This document shows, piece after piece, positions 32,607 to 41,075 of a stretch of DNA of 64,000 nucleotides. Numbering within the stretch: the stretch's first letter is position 1; each line of letters starts with the position of its first letter. The position numbers were made by a program, and so were the translations under genes. Source of the DNA: an uncultured Ruminiclostridium sp. (GTDB lineage Bacteria; Bacillota; Clostridia; Oscillospirales; Ruminococcaceae); the NCBI GenBank assembly GCA_947629925.1, contig CANRFO010000005.1, forward strand, positions 104,836-168,835. Direction: 5' to 3'. The notes under the pieces are model-generated. The model searched no databases. It saw only the letters and a list, made by a program, of their open reading frames with translations, and was not told the origin of the DNA.

Positions 32607-33578
32607 ATGTCTGAAAAATGTATTACGGTAAACGGAATGGATTGTACTCACACAATATTTGGCAATTTTGACGAGTATATAAATATTATCCAAAAAGAAT
32701 ATAATGTGTCCATATACAGCCGTGACGGGGATATAAAGGTAAACGGCACTGAACCTAATGCTGACGCGGCATGTGCTGTTATAAAAACATTGGAAAAAAT
32801 GTACAATAACGGTGAAACAATTACCGAGCAAAGCGTAAGATATGCGATAAGCGCTGTAAACGACGGAACACAGCAGCAGCTTGAAAATCTATCGTCCGAC
32901 TGTATTTGCGTTACTTTTACGGGGAAACCGATCAAACCAAAGACCTTAGGTCAGAAAAAATATGTGGATTTGATCAGAAACAACACTATCGTTTTCGGGA
33001 TCGGACCTGCGGGAACAGGAAAGACATACCTTGCAGTTGCTCAGGCTGTCCGTGCGTTTAAACAGCATGAGATACAAAGGATAATACTTACACGTCCCGC
33101 CGTGGAAGCAGGTGAAAAACTCGGATTCCTTCCAGGTGATCTCCAGAATAAAGTTGACCCTTATCTCAGACCTCTTTACGACGCATTGTTTGATATGATG
33201 GGAGCAGAAGCGTTTCAGCGCAATCAGGAGAGGGGATATATTGAAGTTGCGCCCCTTGCATACATGAGGGGACGCACTCTGGACGACAGCTTTATTATCC
33301 TTGACGAAGCGCAGAACACAACTACCGAGCAAATGAAAATGTTCCTCACCCGCCTTGGATTTAACAGTAAAATGGTAATAACAGGAGATATTACTCAGAT
33401 AGACCTTTCAGACAATAAAAAATCAGGGTTGGTCGAAGCTTCAAAGGTGTTGAAAAATATAGACGGAATCGCACAGGTAAAATTTTCAGATAAAGATGTT
33501 GTTCGTCATAAGTTGGTTCAGGATATTGTAAAAGCTTATGAAAAATATGCCAATGAACAAATCAGAAGGATAAAATAA
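32607..33578 (+). CDS. phoH: PhoH family ATPase
   Basis: A PhoH-like P-loop protein of 323 aa. An N-terminal KH-like part (residues 1-100) is followed by GIGPAGTGKTYLAVAQAVRA (Walker A), RPAVEAGEKLGFLPGDL, DDSFIILDEAQNTTTEQMKM (Walker B) and VITGDITQIDLSD. Its role is linked to RNA metabolism; next to ybeY it probably works in rRNA or RNA processing. AAAGGAAC precedes the ATG. Confidence 0.93.
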   Translation: MSEKCITVNGMDCTHTIFGNFDEYINIIQKEYNVSIYSRDGDIKVNGTEPNADAACAVIKTLEKMYNNGETITEQSVRYAISAVNDGTQQQLENLSSDCICVTFTGKPIKPKTLGQKKYVDLIRNNTIVFGIGPAGTGKTYLAVAQAVRAFKQHEIQRIILTRPAVEAGEKLGFLPGDLQNKVDPYLRPLYDALFDMMGAEAFQRNQERGYIEVAPLAYMRGRTLDDSFIILDEAQNTTTEQMKMFLTRLGFNSKMVITGDITQIDLSDNKKSGLVEASKVLKNIDGIAQVKFSDKDVVRHKLVQDIVKAYEKYANEQIRRIK

Positions 33579-33616
33579 AATCGGACAAGCGGTAATTACT
33601 TGAAAGGGAACTGCGT

Positions 33617-34093
33617 ATGCCTAAAGTGAAAGTGTTTTTTTCCAATCGTCAGAAAGAAGTGAAGCTTCCTGACGGTTTACGTACAAATATCAGAAAATGC
33701 TGTGAAGCGGCGCTTGAAGAAGAAAATATAGAAGATAACGCCGAGGTTTCAGTTACAATAGTCAATAATGACGCTATCCAAAAAATGAACATGGAATACC
33801 GCAATAAAAATTCCGTTACAGATGTCTTGTCATTTCCTCTTTGTGATGACGGAAATTTTGATGTAAATCCTGATACAGGCTGTATTATGCTGGGAGACAT
33901 AGTGATCTCAGCACAGCGTGCGGAAGAACAGGCTGAAAAATACGGTCATTCTTTAATGAGAGAGCTTTGTTTCCTCGCGTCACATTCTGTATTCCATCTA
34001 TTGGGATATGACCATGAACTTGGTAAAAAAGAAGAAAAAATAATGTTTGAAAAACAGGAAAAGGTTTTGGACAAGCTTGGCATAAAAAGATAG
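33617..34093 (+). CDS. ybeY: Endoribonuclease YbeY (rRNA maturation factor)
   Basis: A single-strand RNase that acts in 16S rRNA 3'-end maturation and ribosome quality control. The zinc-binding HSVFHLLGYDHE is complete, and MNMEYRNKNSVTDVLSFPL precedes it. Length 158 aa. It sits between phoH and dgkA, the standard Firmicute order. Confidence 0.95.
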   Translation: MPKVKVFFSNRQKEVKLPDGLRTNIRKCCEAALEEENIEDNAEVSVTIVNNDAIQKMNMEYRNKNSVTDVLSFPLCDDGNFDVNPDTGCIMLGDIVISAQRAEEQAEKYGHSLMRELCFLASHSVFHLLGYDHELGKKEEKIMFEKQEKVLDKLGIKR

Positions 34094-34109
34094 GTAAGAC
34101 GGAGTCGGC

Positions 34110-34595
34110 ATGAATAAGTTATATAGTCTCAAAAACAGTTTTAAATGCGCATTCAAAGGAATTTATTTCGTAATCGGACATGAAAGAAATATGCGCATAC
34201 ACATTGTTGCGGCAATTTATGTAGCCTTTTTTTCCGCTTTCTATGATTTCTCAAAAGCAGAAGCGGCTGTTTTGGTAATAACCTGCGCTCTTGTTATGAT
34301 ATTTGAAGCTTTGAATACGTCCATCGAGGTGTTGGTCGACAAGGTATCACCACAATACAGTCCACTTGCGAAAGTTGCAAAGGATGTAGCAGCCGGCGCT
34401 GTACTTCTTTCATCAATTATGGCTGTTATAGTGGGAATAATTTTGTTTTTTGATATTGAACGCTTAAAACATATTCTTTTGTTTTTTACCGACTGGTATA
34501 ACATTTTGATGTTTTTGGGATTTTCAACAATAGCCCTTGTTTTTATCACCACAGGAAAAAAGAGAAAACTTAAAGGAAAAGAAAAAAATGACTAA
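34110..34595 (+). CDS. dgkA: Undecaprenol/diacylglycerol kinase DgkA
   Basis: A 161-aa membrane kinase with three to four membrane segments. EALNTSIEVLVDKVSPQYSP and LAKVAKDVAAGAVLLSS are the family's active-site segments, and the N-terminal SFKCAFKGIYFVIGHERNMR is typical. In Gram-positives it phosphorylates undecaprenol (the original call was diacylglycerol). The end overlaps the era start by 8 bp. Confidence 0.93.
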   Translation: MNKLYSLKNSFKCAFKGIYFVIGHERNMRIHIVAAIYVAFFSAFYDFSKAEAAVLVITCALVMIFEALNTSIEVLVDKVSPQYSPLAKVAKDVAAGAVLLSSIMAVIVGIILFFDIERLKHILLFFTDWYNILMFLGFSTIALVFITTGKKRKLKGKEKND

Positions 34596-35493
34596 ATCAG
34601 TATTTGCTGCAATTACAGGACGTCCAAATGCGGGAAAATCGTCGCTTACAAATTTTCTTGTAGGTGAAAAAGTGGCTATTGTGAGCGAAAAGCCACAGAC
34701 GACCAGAACTAAGATAAACGGTATTCTTACCAAAGGGGAAACGCAATATGTTTTTATTGACACCCCCGGTATGCATAAAGCTCAGAACAGACTTTCAGAG
34801 GAAATGGTAAAATCTATCAGAAACAGCATGGAAGATGTTGATGTTGTTGTATTTATGGTAGATGCTACAAAAAAAATATCAAAAATCGAAGAAGAACTTC
34901 TGAAGGATTATAAAAACAGGCAGCTTGATGTTATTCTGCTTATCAATAAAGTTGATCTTATATCTGATAAATCAAGGCTTCTTCAGATTATAGATGAACT
35001 TTCAAAGAAGTACGCTTTTACAGAAGTAATTCCGATAAGCATAAAAAAGCAGATAAATACCGAATTGATTTTGCCTGCTATTGACAAATTTGCGAAGGAA
35101 TCACCGCATTTCTTTCCTGATGACCTGCCCACAGACCAACCTGAAAAAATATGGCTGGCTGAAATAGTGCGCGAAAAAATACTCAGGACCATGCATGAAG
35201 AAATACCTCACGGTGTAGCGGTAGAAATAGAAACAATCGAAGAAACAAAAACAAATAAAGGCGAAGATATAGTAGATATCGGAATAGTTATAATATGTGA
35301 AAAAGCTTCACATAAGGGTATGCTTATTGGAAAACAAGGCGCCATGCTGAAAAAAATAGGCTCTGTTGCGCGTGAGGATCTTGAGGATTATTTCGGAACA
35401 AAAGTAAATATGACCTTATGGGTAAAGGTAAACGAAAATTGGCGCAATAACGAAGCGTTCATACTGGAAATGGGTTTGGGAGCGAACGACTGA
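34588..35493 (+). CDS. era: GTPase Era
   Basis: A ribosome-assembly GTPase of 301 aa. G1 GRPNAGKSS, G2/G3 region with FIDTPGMHKAQ, G4 LINKVDL, then a KH domain with GMLIGKQGAMLKKIG that binds the 3' end of 16S rRNA. The start at 34588 (MTKSVFAAITG) follows AAAGGA at the end of dgkA. It is followed 1 bp later by recO. Confidence 0.97.
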   Translation: MTKSVFAAITGRPNAGKSSLTNFLVGEKVAIVSEKPQTTRTKINGILTKGETQYVFIDTPGMHKAQNRLSEEMVKSIRNSMEDVDVVVFMVDATKKISKIEEELLKDYKNRQLDVILLINKVDLISDKSRLLQIIDELSKKYAFTEVIPISIKKQINTELILPAIDKFAKESPHFFPDDLPTDQPEKIWLAEIVREKILRTMHEEIPHGVAVEIETIEETKTNKGEDIVDIGIVIICEKASHKGMLIGKQGAMLKKIGSVAREDLEDYFGTKVNMTLWVKVNENWRNNEAFILEMGLGAND

Positions 35494-35494
35494 T

Positions 35495-36262
35495 ATGCTG
35501 GTCACTGTTGAAGGAATAGTTTTAGGCAAAAGAGATACAGGAGAGAATAACTGTTTTCTTGATATTCTTACAAATGAATACGGTGTAATTGAAGTAATGG
35601 CACACGGAATAAGAAAAGCGAACAGTAAAAATGCCGCTGCTTCAGGGCTGTTTTCCTATTCAACTTTCTGCCTTAATAAATCAAATCTGCATTATACTTT
35701 AAACAGCACAGAGCCTAAATTCAGTTTTTACGGACTTTCTTCTGATCTGCAAAAATATAGCCTTGCAGTTTATTTTGCAGATATTATCAAATATACTTCC
35801 ACCGCCGAACAAAGCGGTGATGATTTTTTGCGTTTTTTTGCCATTACATTGTTTGAACTTGAGAAAGAAAATTCGGACCGCACATTGATAAAAGCTGTAT
35901 TTGAGTTACGAGCAGCATCCATGCTGGGCTTTATGCCCGACCTCAGAGCTTGTCGGAGCTGTGGGGAATATATAAAAGAAAAGATGTTTTTTTCTTCGGA
36001 TGAAAATGACCTTATTTGCGGAGATTGTGCTGAATTATCCGTAAATTCAACCGAAAACATTATGGAACTTTCCGATGTGCTGCTTCATACCTTGAGATTT
36101 ACCATATATACTCCTATTGAAAAAGTGTATGGATTTAAGCTCAATGGTTCTGTAAAAGAGCAGTTTTCAGCTTTTACAGAGGAATATCTGCTCAAACATC
36201 TTGGAAGGACATTTAAAACGCTGGATTATTACAAAAAAACAGAGGAAAATTTTTATGAATAA
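35495..36262 (+). CDS. recO: DNA repair protein RecO
   Basis: A 255-aa RecF-pathway mediator that loads RecA with RecR. An N-terminal OB fold (TVEGIVLGKRDTGENNCFLD, EVMAHGIRKANSKN) is followed by a helical domain and a zinc-finger-like CRSCGE...ICGDC. It overlaps mutS2 by 8 bp. Confidence 0.92.
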   Translation: MLVTVEGIVLGKRDTGENNCFLDILTNEYGVIEVMAHGIRKANSKNAAASGLFSYSTFCLNKSNLHYTLNSTEPKFSFYGLSSDLQKYSLAVYFADIIKYTSTAEQSGDDFLRFFAITLFELEKENSDRTLIKAVFELRAASMLGFMPDLRACRSCGEYIKEKMFFSSDENDLICGDCAELSVNSTENIMELSDVLLHTLRFTIYTPIEKVYGFKLNGSVKEQFSAFTEEYLLKHLGRTFKTLDYYKKTEENFYE

Positions 36263-38642
36263 AGAATATAAAAAACTGGAGCTGGATAAAGTTCTGAAGC
36301 TTTTATCTGAAGAGGCACATAGTGATGAATGTCGTGAAATGTGTTTAAAAATAGAGCCTGTTTTTGATTATGAACGGTGCAGGGAGCTGCTTAAAAAAAC
36401 AGACGATGCCTTCGTACTTTCAGGGAAATTCGGGACACCGCGATTCAGCAAAATAAAAAACATATGTTCAAGCGTTTCCAAAGCGGCAGGCGGAGCTGTT
36501 CTTTCACTAAGGGAGCTTTTAGACACAGCGGCTGTTTTAAGAGAGATATCTGCTTTAAGCAGTTGGTACGCACAATGCTCAGGCATAGAAAATGTTCTTG
36601 CCGATTACTTTGAGGTGCTTGAACCTGACAGACAGCTTGAGGAAGCAATCAGCAACGCTATAATTTCAGAGGAAGAAATATCTGACAGCGCTAGTCCAGA
36701 ACTTTTAAGGATACGACGCGCAATTGTCCGTCAAAGTCAAAATATAAGAGATCATCTAAATAAACTTATAAAAAGTCAGGAAACAAAGAAATATCTTCAG
36801 GAATCGCTTATAACGCAAAGAGACGGCCGTTTTGTGGTGCCTGTAAAAACAGAACATAAAAATGAAATCAACGGGCTTGTTCATGATGTTTCTTCCAGCG
36901 GGGCAACTCTTTTTATTGAACCTATCAGTGTAGTTGAGGCAAATAACGAGATCCGTGTTCTGGAGGCCCAAGAGCAGGCTGAAATAGAGAGAATAATAAA
37001 AAATCTTTCTCAGCGTGTAGGGGAGAAAGCAGAAGATATTTCAGCAGGATATAACACCTCTATACAGCTTGAGCTTATTTTTGCCAAGGCTAATCTTGCC
37101 GCAAAAATGAAAGCTGTCACGCCTGAAATAACAAATGAACCCTTACTATATCTTAACAAAGCGCGCCATCCCTTGCTCGACAAGAGCACTGCTGTTCCTA
37201 TTACAATTGAATTAGGAACAAATTACACTTGCCTTATCATCACAGGGCCTAACACAGGCGGAAAAACCGTATCTATAAAAACAGCTGGTCTTTTAGTGCT
37301 TATGACAATGTGCGGCCTTATGATACCCGCTGTTGATGGCAGCAAAGTGGGGATTTTTTCAGATGTTAGGGTTGACATAGGTGATGAGCAGAGCATAGAG
37401 CAAAGCCTATCCACATTTTCATCGCATATGAATAACATTATCAATATTCTTGATAAATGCGATTCAAAATCACTTATCCTGCTTGATGAACTGGGTTCAG
37501 GGACTGATCCTGCCGAAGGTGCAGCTCTTGCCGTATCTGTTTTAAAGACATTAAAGGACAATGGTTGTTTTATAATTGCTACAACACATTATCAGGAAGT
37601 AAAAATATTTGCTCTTGAAGAAAAAGGAGTAGAAAACGCAAGCTGTGAATTTGATGTAGCAACATTGAAACCTACTTACAGGCTTATAACAGGTGTTCCG
37701 GGCAAATCGAACGCATTTGCCATAGTGAGACGGCTTGGAATGAAAGAGGATATTATCAGCTCTGCTTCAGCACTGGTCGGTGAAGAAAACAAACGCTTTG
37801 AACAAGTTGTTGAAAACCTGGAGAAAACAAGGCAAGAGCTTGAACTGCTGAAAAACGACATAGCCACAGAACAGCGTAAAACTCGTCAGCTTACTGAACA
37901 AATAGAAAAAGAGAGAGAAGAAACAAAAAAGGCTAAGGAGTTTGAAATTTCAAAAGCCCGCCAGAAGGCTATGAGTATTGCAGAAGAAGCCAGATTCAGG
38001 GCAGATAAGCTTCTTGAGGAGCTTGAACAGTTGAGAAAAGAGAAAGAAGCTGCAGATTTTTCCGAAAAAGTAAGGTCATCTCGCTCGAAGGTAAATTCGA
38101 CTCTTAATCAAATATATGATACCGCCAATCCCGTTACCGAGCAAAGATCCAATGGGGATTACAAGCTTCCTCGTCCTTTGAAGCTGAATGATAAGGTCCA
38201 TCTGGTAGATATTGACAAAACAGGTACGCTTGTAGCGCTTCCTGACAGCTCAGGAAATTGTTTTGTAATGATCGGTATAATCAGGACAAAAACAAATGTT
38301 GAAAATCTTCGTCTTGAAGATGAAAATAAGAATAAAAATCAAAATAATTCAGGAAAAGGAAGCGTCAAAAAATCGATTCAGTCCAATGCAACAAGAAAAT
38401 CAAGCATGGAGCTTGATATACGCGGCATGACAGCGGATGAAGGAATAATGGAAGTGGATAGCTTTATTGACGGCTGCCTTATAAGCGGGTTAAAAATCAT
38501 CACAATAATACACGGAAAGGGAACAGGTGTACTTCGGGAAGCTGTACATCGCTATTTGAAACAAAATAAATTTGTGAAATCTTTCCGCCTTGGAGTTTAT
38601 GGCGAAGGCGAATCAGGGGTTACGGTAGTGGAACTTAAATAA
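36255..38642 (+). CDS. mutS2: MutS2 endonuclease/ribosome-rescue ATPase
   Basis: A 795-aa MutS2 protein. Core helical region, then Walker A IITGPNTGGKTVSIKTAG (about residue 329), Walker B LILLDELGSGTDPAEGAAL (about 409), a coiled coil (about 510-610, EKTRQELELLKNDIATEQ), a KOW-like linker, and a C-terminal Smr domain (about 715-795, LDIRGMTADEGIME and IIHGKGTGVLRE). MutS2 suppresses recombination and, in Bacillus, acts on collided ribosomes. Start ATG at 36255 after GAGG. Last gene of the operon. Confidence 0.96.
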   Translation: MNKEYKKLELDKVLKLLSEEAHSDECREMCLKIEPVFDYERCRELLKKTDDAFVLSGKFGTPRFSKIKNICSSVSKAAGGAVLSLRELLDTAAVLREISALSSWYAQCSGIENVLADYFEVLEPDRQLEEAISNAIISEEEISDSASPELLRIRRAIVRQSQNIRDHLNKLIKSQETKKYLQESLITQRDGRFVVPVKTEHKNEINGLVHDVSSSGATLFIEPISVVEANNEIRVLEAQEQAEIERIIKNLSQRVGEKAEDISAGYNTSIQLELIFAKANLAAKMKAVTPEITNEPLLYLNKARHPLLDKSTAVPITIELGTNYTCLIITGPNTGGKTVSIKTAGLLVLMTMCGLMIPAVDGSKVGIFSDVRVDIGDEQSIEQSLSTFSSHMNNIINILDKCDSKSLILLDELGSGTDPAEGAALAVSVLKTLKDNGCFIIATTHYQEVKIFALEEKGVENASCEFDVATLKPTYRLITGVPGKSNAFAIVRRLGMKEDIISSASALVGEENKRFEQVVENLEKTRQELELLKNDIATEQRKTRQLTEQIEKEREETKKAKEFEISKARQKAMSIAEEARFRADKLLEELEQLRKEKEAADFSEKVRSSRSKVNSTLNQIYDTANPVTEQRSNGDYKLPRPLKLNDKVHLVDIDKTGTLVALPDSSGNCFVMIGIIRTKTNVENLRLEDENKNKNQNNSGKGSVKKSIQSNATRKSSMELDIRGMTADEGIMEVDSFIDGCLISGLKIITIIHGKGTGVLREAVHRYLKQNKFVKSFRLGVYGEGESGVTVVELK

Positions 38643-38675
38643 AAAATAACCGCTCAAGCGAGCGGTTATTTTTTT
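38643..38675 (+). terminator. Bidirectional terminator after mutS2
   Basis: AAAATAACCGCTC (38643-38655) and GAGCGGTTATTTT (38660-38672) form a 13-bp perfect stem with loop AAGC, followed by a T-run. It also ends the convergent surface protein gene. Confidence 0.95.
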
Positions 38676-38688
38676 ACATTATTTAAAA

Positions 38689-39735
38689 TCAGCTATTCTT
38701 CTTTTTCTTTACAACAACTATTACAACGATAACTACGATGATTACTACAACAGCAATTATTGCAATAATAATCGGGAGCATATTGTTGCTGCTGGAAGAA
38801 GCTGCGGGAGCAGCAGTGGTTTCAGCAGGAGCAGCAGTTGTGTTATCACTTGCTTCTTCAGTGCCTGCGGGCTCATCAGTATCTTCAGCGGCAGAAGTAT
38901 CTTCTTCAGAAGCTTCAGTTTCTTCGGGCTCATCAGCCTTAGGAGTTTCATATTCAGTTATGAGTGCTTCAGCAGCGTCATTTTCAAGCTTGTTTCCGAG
39001 ACCGTCAAAAGCGATCATGATGTTATCGTCTGCATCTCTTATGACCAGCAGATTAACCTTGAGGTTAAATGCCATGTCGTTGCCCCATTCCTGGAGACCT
39101 ACCTGATAGCAAGTACCGCCGGCAGGCCAAACGTAATCAGGATCGTCAGCATGAACGTCGGAAATATCAAATACCATCTTATAGGAGAACTTGTTCAGGT
39201 ATTCCATATGAAGAGTCTTGCTATAATCAACAGTACCCTGATTGGTCTGAGCTTCCTGACCTTCAGGAGAGTCGCCTGCTTCGGGAAGACCCCACCATTC
39301 ATTGTTGTTAGGCCAGTTGTACTTGCCATACAATGTAATACCGTTTTCTTCATCATAAAAATCGGATTCAGTAGCGGTTCCTATATCACCGCCGTTAGCG
39401 GAATAGATAAAGTTGCCGCCAAAGCCGTCGATTGCTACGTCATAATCTTCAAGAGGAAAACCAAGTGCAGGATCGGGGTTGCTTACAAGTTCAGTATAAA
39501 TAGTGAAAGAATCAATAGCCTGAAGATCCAAGCCGTAATCAACAGCGGGCTTGTTTTCTTCTTCATTACCGGTGTTGTAAAGCTGAATGAGCCAGTTTGC
39601 ATCGATTGAGCAGCCGGGTGCAGGCTGTTCTTCTCCCTCAGGCGGAATATAAATACTTGCGCTGGCGGAAATCGCCATAGTGCTTACTGCCAAAACAGAA
39701 GCAACTGTTCCGGCAAACATTTTCTTAAGATTCAT
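38689..39735 (-). CDS. Cell-surface protein with signal peptide and C-terminal membrane anchor
   Basis: A 348-aa hypothetical protein. A signal peptide (MFAGTVASVLAVSTMAISA, cleavage after ASA) leads to a roughly 230-residue acidic beta-rich domain rich in Trp, Asp and Asn (NWPNNNEWWGLPEAGDSPEG), possibly carbohydrate-binding-like. A stalk of Ala/Glu/Thr/Ser-rich low complexity (about 255-315) and a membrane helix with a KKKK tail follow. No LPXTG. It has its own promoter and a long palindrome in the leader. Function unknown; similar proteins are common in Ruminococcus-type bacteria. Confidence 0.75.
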   Translation of the reverse strand: MNLKKMFAGTVASVLAVSTMAISASASIYIPPEGEEQPAPGCSIDANWLIQLYNTGNEEENKPAVDYGLDLQAIDSFTIYTELVSNPDPALGFPLEDYDVAIDGFGGNFIYSANGGDIGTATESDFYDEENGITLYGKYNWPNNNEWWGLPEAGDSPEGQEAQTNQGTVDYSKTLHMEYLNKFSYKMVFDISDVHADDPDYVWPAGGTCYQVGLQEWGNDMAFNLKVNLLVIRDADDNIMIAFDGLGNKLENDAAEALITEYETPKADEPEETEASEEDTSAAEDTDEPAGTEEASDNTTAAPAETTAAPAASSSSNNMLPIIIAIIAVVVIIVVIVVIVVVKKKKNS

Positions 39736-39765
39736 TTTTCATCCTCCATAGTTATGTTTTTATAA

Positions 39766-39800
39766 CAATCCATTGATAATTTTTAATTATCAATGGATTG
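39766..39800 (-). other. Perfect 15-bp inverted repeat in the surface protein leader
   Basis: CAATCCATTGATAAT (39766-39780) and ATTATCAATGGATTG (39786-39800) are exactly complementary with a 5-nt loop. It lies about 30 bp before the ATG and about 50 bp after the -10 box. It has no T-run, so it is not a typical terminator; an mRNA-stabilising 5' hairpin or a protein-binding site is possible. Confidence 0.8.
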
Positions 39801-39849
39801 TGGGATTCATTCGGATACGCTTTTAAAGTATCTGCTGTCTCTTACCGCT

Positions 39850-39878
39850 ATTATACATTAAAAAATAGGCAAAAACAA
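39850..39878 (-). promoter_or_regulatory. Sigma-A promoter of the surface protein gene
   Basis: Reverse-strand TTGTTT (39878-39873), 17-bp spacer, TATAAT (39855-39850). The leader to the ATG is about 108 nt. Confidence 0.75.
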
Positions 39879-39971
39879 TTGGTATTTTAACTAAGACTTT
39901 TTTTTCAATATTGTAAATATCTGACAAGAAAAACAATATATTTTAGCTAATTTAACTAAACATAAATTACC

Positions 39972-40982
39972 TTAATCTTTATCTTTTTTAGGCGCTTTTA
40001 CTTCTGATAGGGGATTATTGTCCATTGCTTTTTTTATCTGATTATTTGATACATGAGTGTATATTTGAGTTGTATCAAGGTTTTCATGCCCGAGGACTTC
40101 TTTTAAAACTCTTACATCTACGCCGTTCTGATACATTAAAGTTGCTGCAGTATGCCGAAGCTTATGTACGGAAAAGCCATAGCCTGAAAGTCCCGATTTG
40201 GTAAGCTTTTCGTCAATTATCTGTTCAACACGGCGATTGGATATACGTTTAAGTCTTTTGCTTAAAAAGAGAGCTTTCTCTCCTTTAGCCTGAGGTCTTA
40301 CAAGAATATATGCTTCATATGCTGAAACGCATGCATTGTTTAAGTAAATTGTACGTTCTTTATTACCTTTTCCTATAACTTTCAAATAAGAATATTTTTC
40401 TCCCGTCTGTGGGTCGGTCGATACAGTGTAATCGTTTACAGATATTCCTACAAGCTCTGAAAGGCGCATTCCGCAATTAAGAAAAAAAGTGATCATGCAA
40501 TAATCTCTTGAATCTGTCCAGTCCTTTATGTCCGAACATTCTTCGAGAAGCTGATTTGCCTGTTCAATAGTAAGATGCTTAGGCAAGGCACGCTTAGGAG
40601 AGGGAAGCTCCAATTTTGCAGCAGGACTTACTTCAAACCATTGTTTATTATCAGTTAAAAATTTAAAAAATTGCCTTATTGAGACAGCTTTTCTTGCACG
40701 GGCTTTTTGCTGATTTTGACGCTCGTCCATGGTGAAGTGAAGAAATTCCATTATATCGGATAATGTAACAGATTTAACATACTTTTCGGGAACGTCAAAA
40801 ATTTTTATTCCTGAGAAATTTTTTTTAGAAAATTCAGGTTCGTTTTTTACTTTTAAATATCGCAAAAACAATTTTAAATCACTGTAATAATTTTTTATGG
40901 TAAGCGTTGAACGACCTTTTATAACAGCCATATAATCAAGAAATTCCGTAAGATATTTAGGAGAATCGTCTTTGTAGTTCAT
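39972..40982 (-). CDS. Tyrosine recombinase, XerC/XerD family
   Basis: A 336-aa recombinase. The N-terminal SAM-like core-binding domain (YLTEFLDYMAVIKGRSTLTI) is followed by a catalytic domain with CGMRLSELVGI (Arg), GKGNKERTIYL (Lys), HKLRHTAATLMYQNG (HxxR), LGHENLDTTQIYTHV (His and the Tyr nucleophile). All catalytic residues are present. It probably resolves chromosome dimers at dif or is a related paralogue; no dif-like site was identified here. Start at 40982 after GAGGTGA. Located after the CotH gene in the same direction. Confidence 0.92.
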   Translation of the reverse strand: MNYKDDSPKYLTEFLDYMAVIKGRSTLTIKNYYSDLKLFLRYLKVKNEPEFSKKNFSGIKIFDVPEKYVKSVTLSDIMEFLHFTMDERQNQQKARARKAVSIRQFFKFLTDNKQWFEVSPAAKLELPSPKRALPKHLTIEQANQLLEECSDIKDWTDSRDYCMITFFLNCGMRLSELVGISVNDYTVSTDPQTGEKYSYLKVIGKGNKERTIYLNNACVSAYEAYILVRPQAKGEKALFLSKRLKRISNRRVEQIIDEKLTKSGLSGYGFSVHKLRHTAATLMYQNGVDVRVLKEVLGHENLDTTQIYTHVSNNQIKKAMDNNPLSEVKAPKKDKD

Positions 40983-41033
40983 TGAGATCTCACCTCGTTT
41001 TTGTATGAAAAAGGGAATAATCAAATATATATG

Positions 41034-41065
41034 TAATTGCGTAAAATCAAAATTTTACGCAATTA
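41034..41065 (-). terminator. Hairpin after the CotH-family gene
   Basis: TAATTGCGTAAAAT (41034-41047) and ATTTTACGCAATTA (41052-41065) form a 14-bp perfect stem with a 4-nt loop. On the reverse strand it is followed by CATATATATTTG, not a clean T-run, so termination may be partial. Confidence 0.6.
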
Positions 41066-41075
41066 AGGGAAGCGA

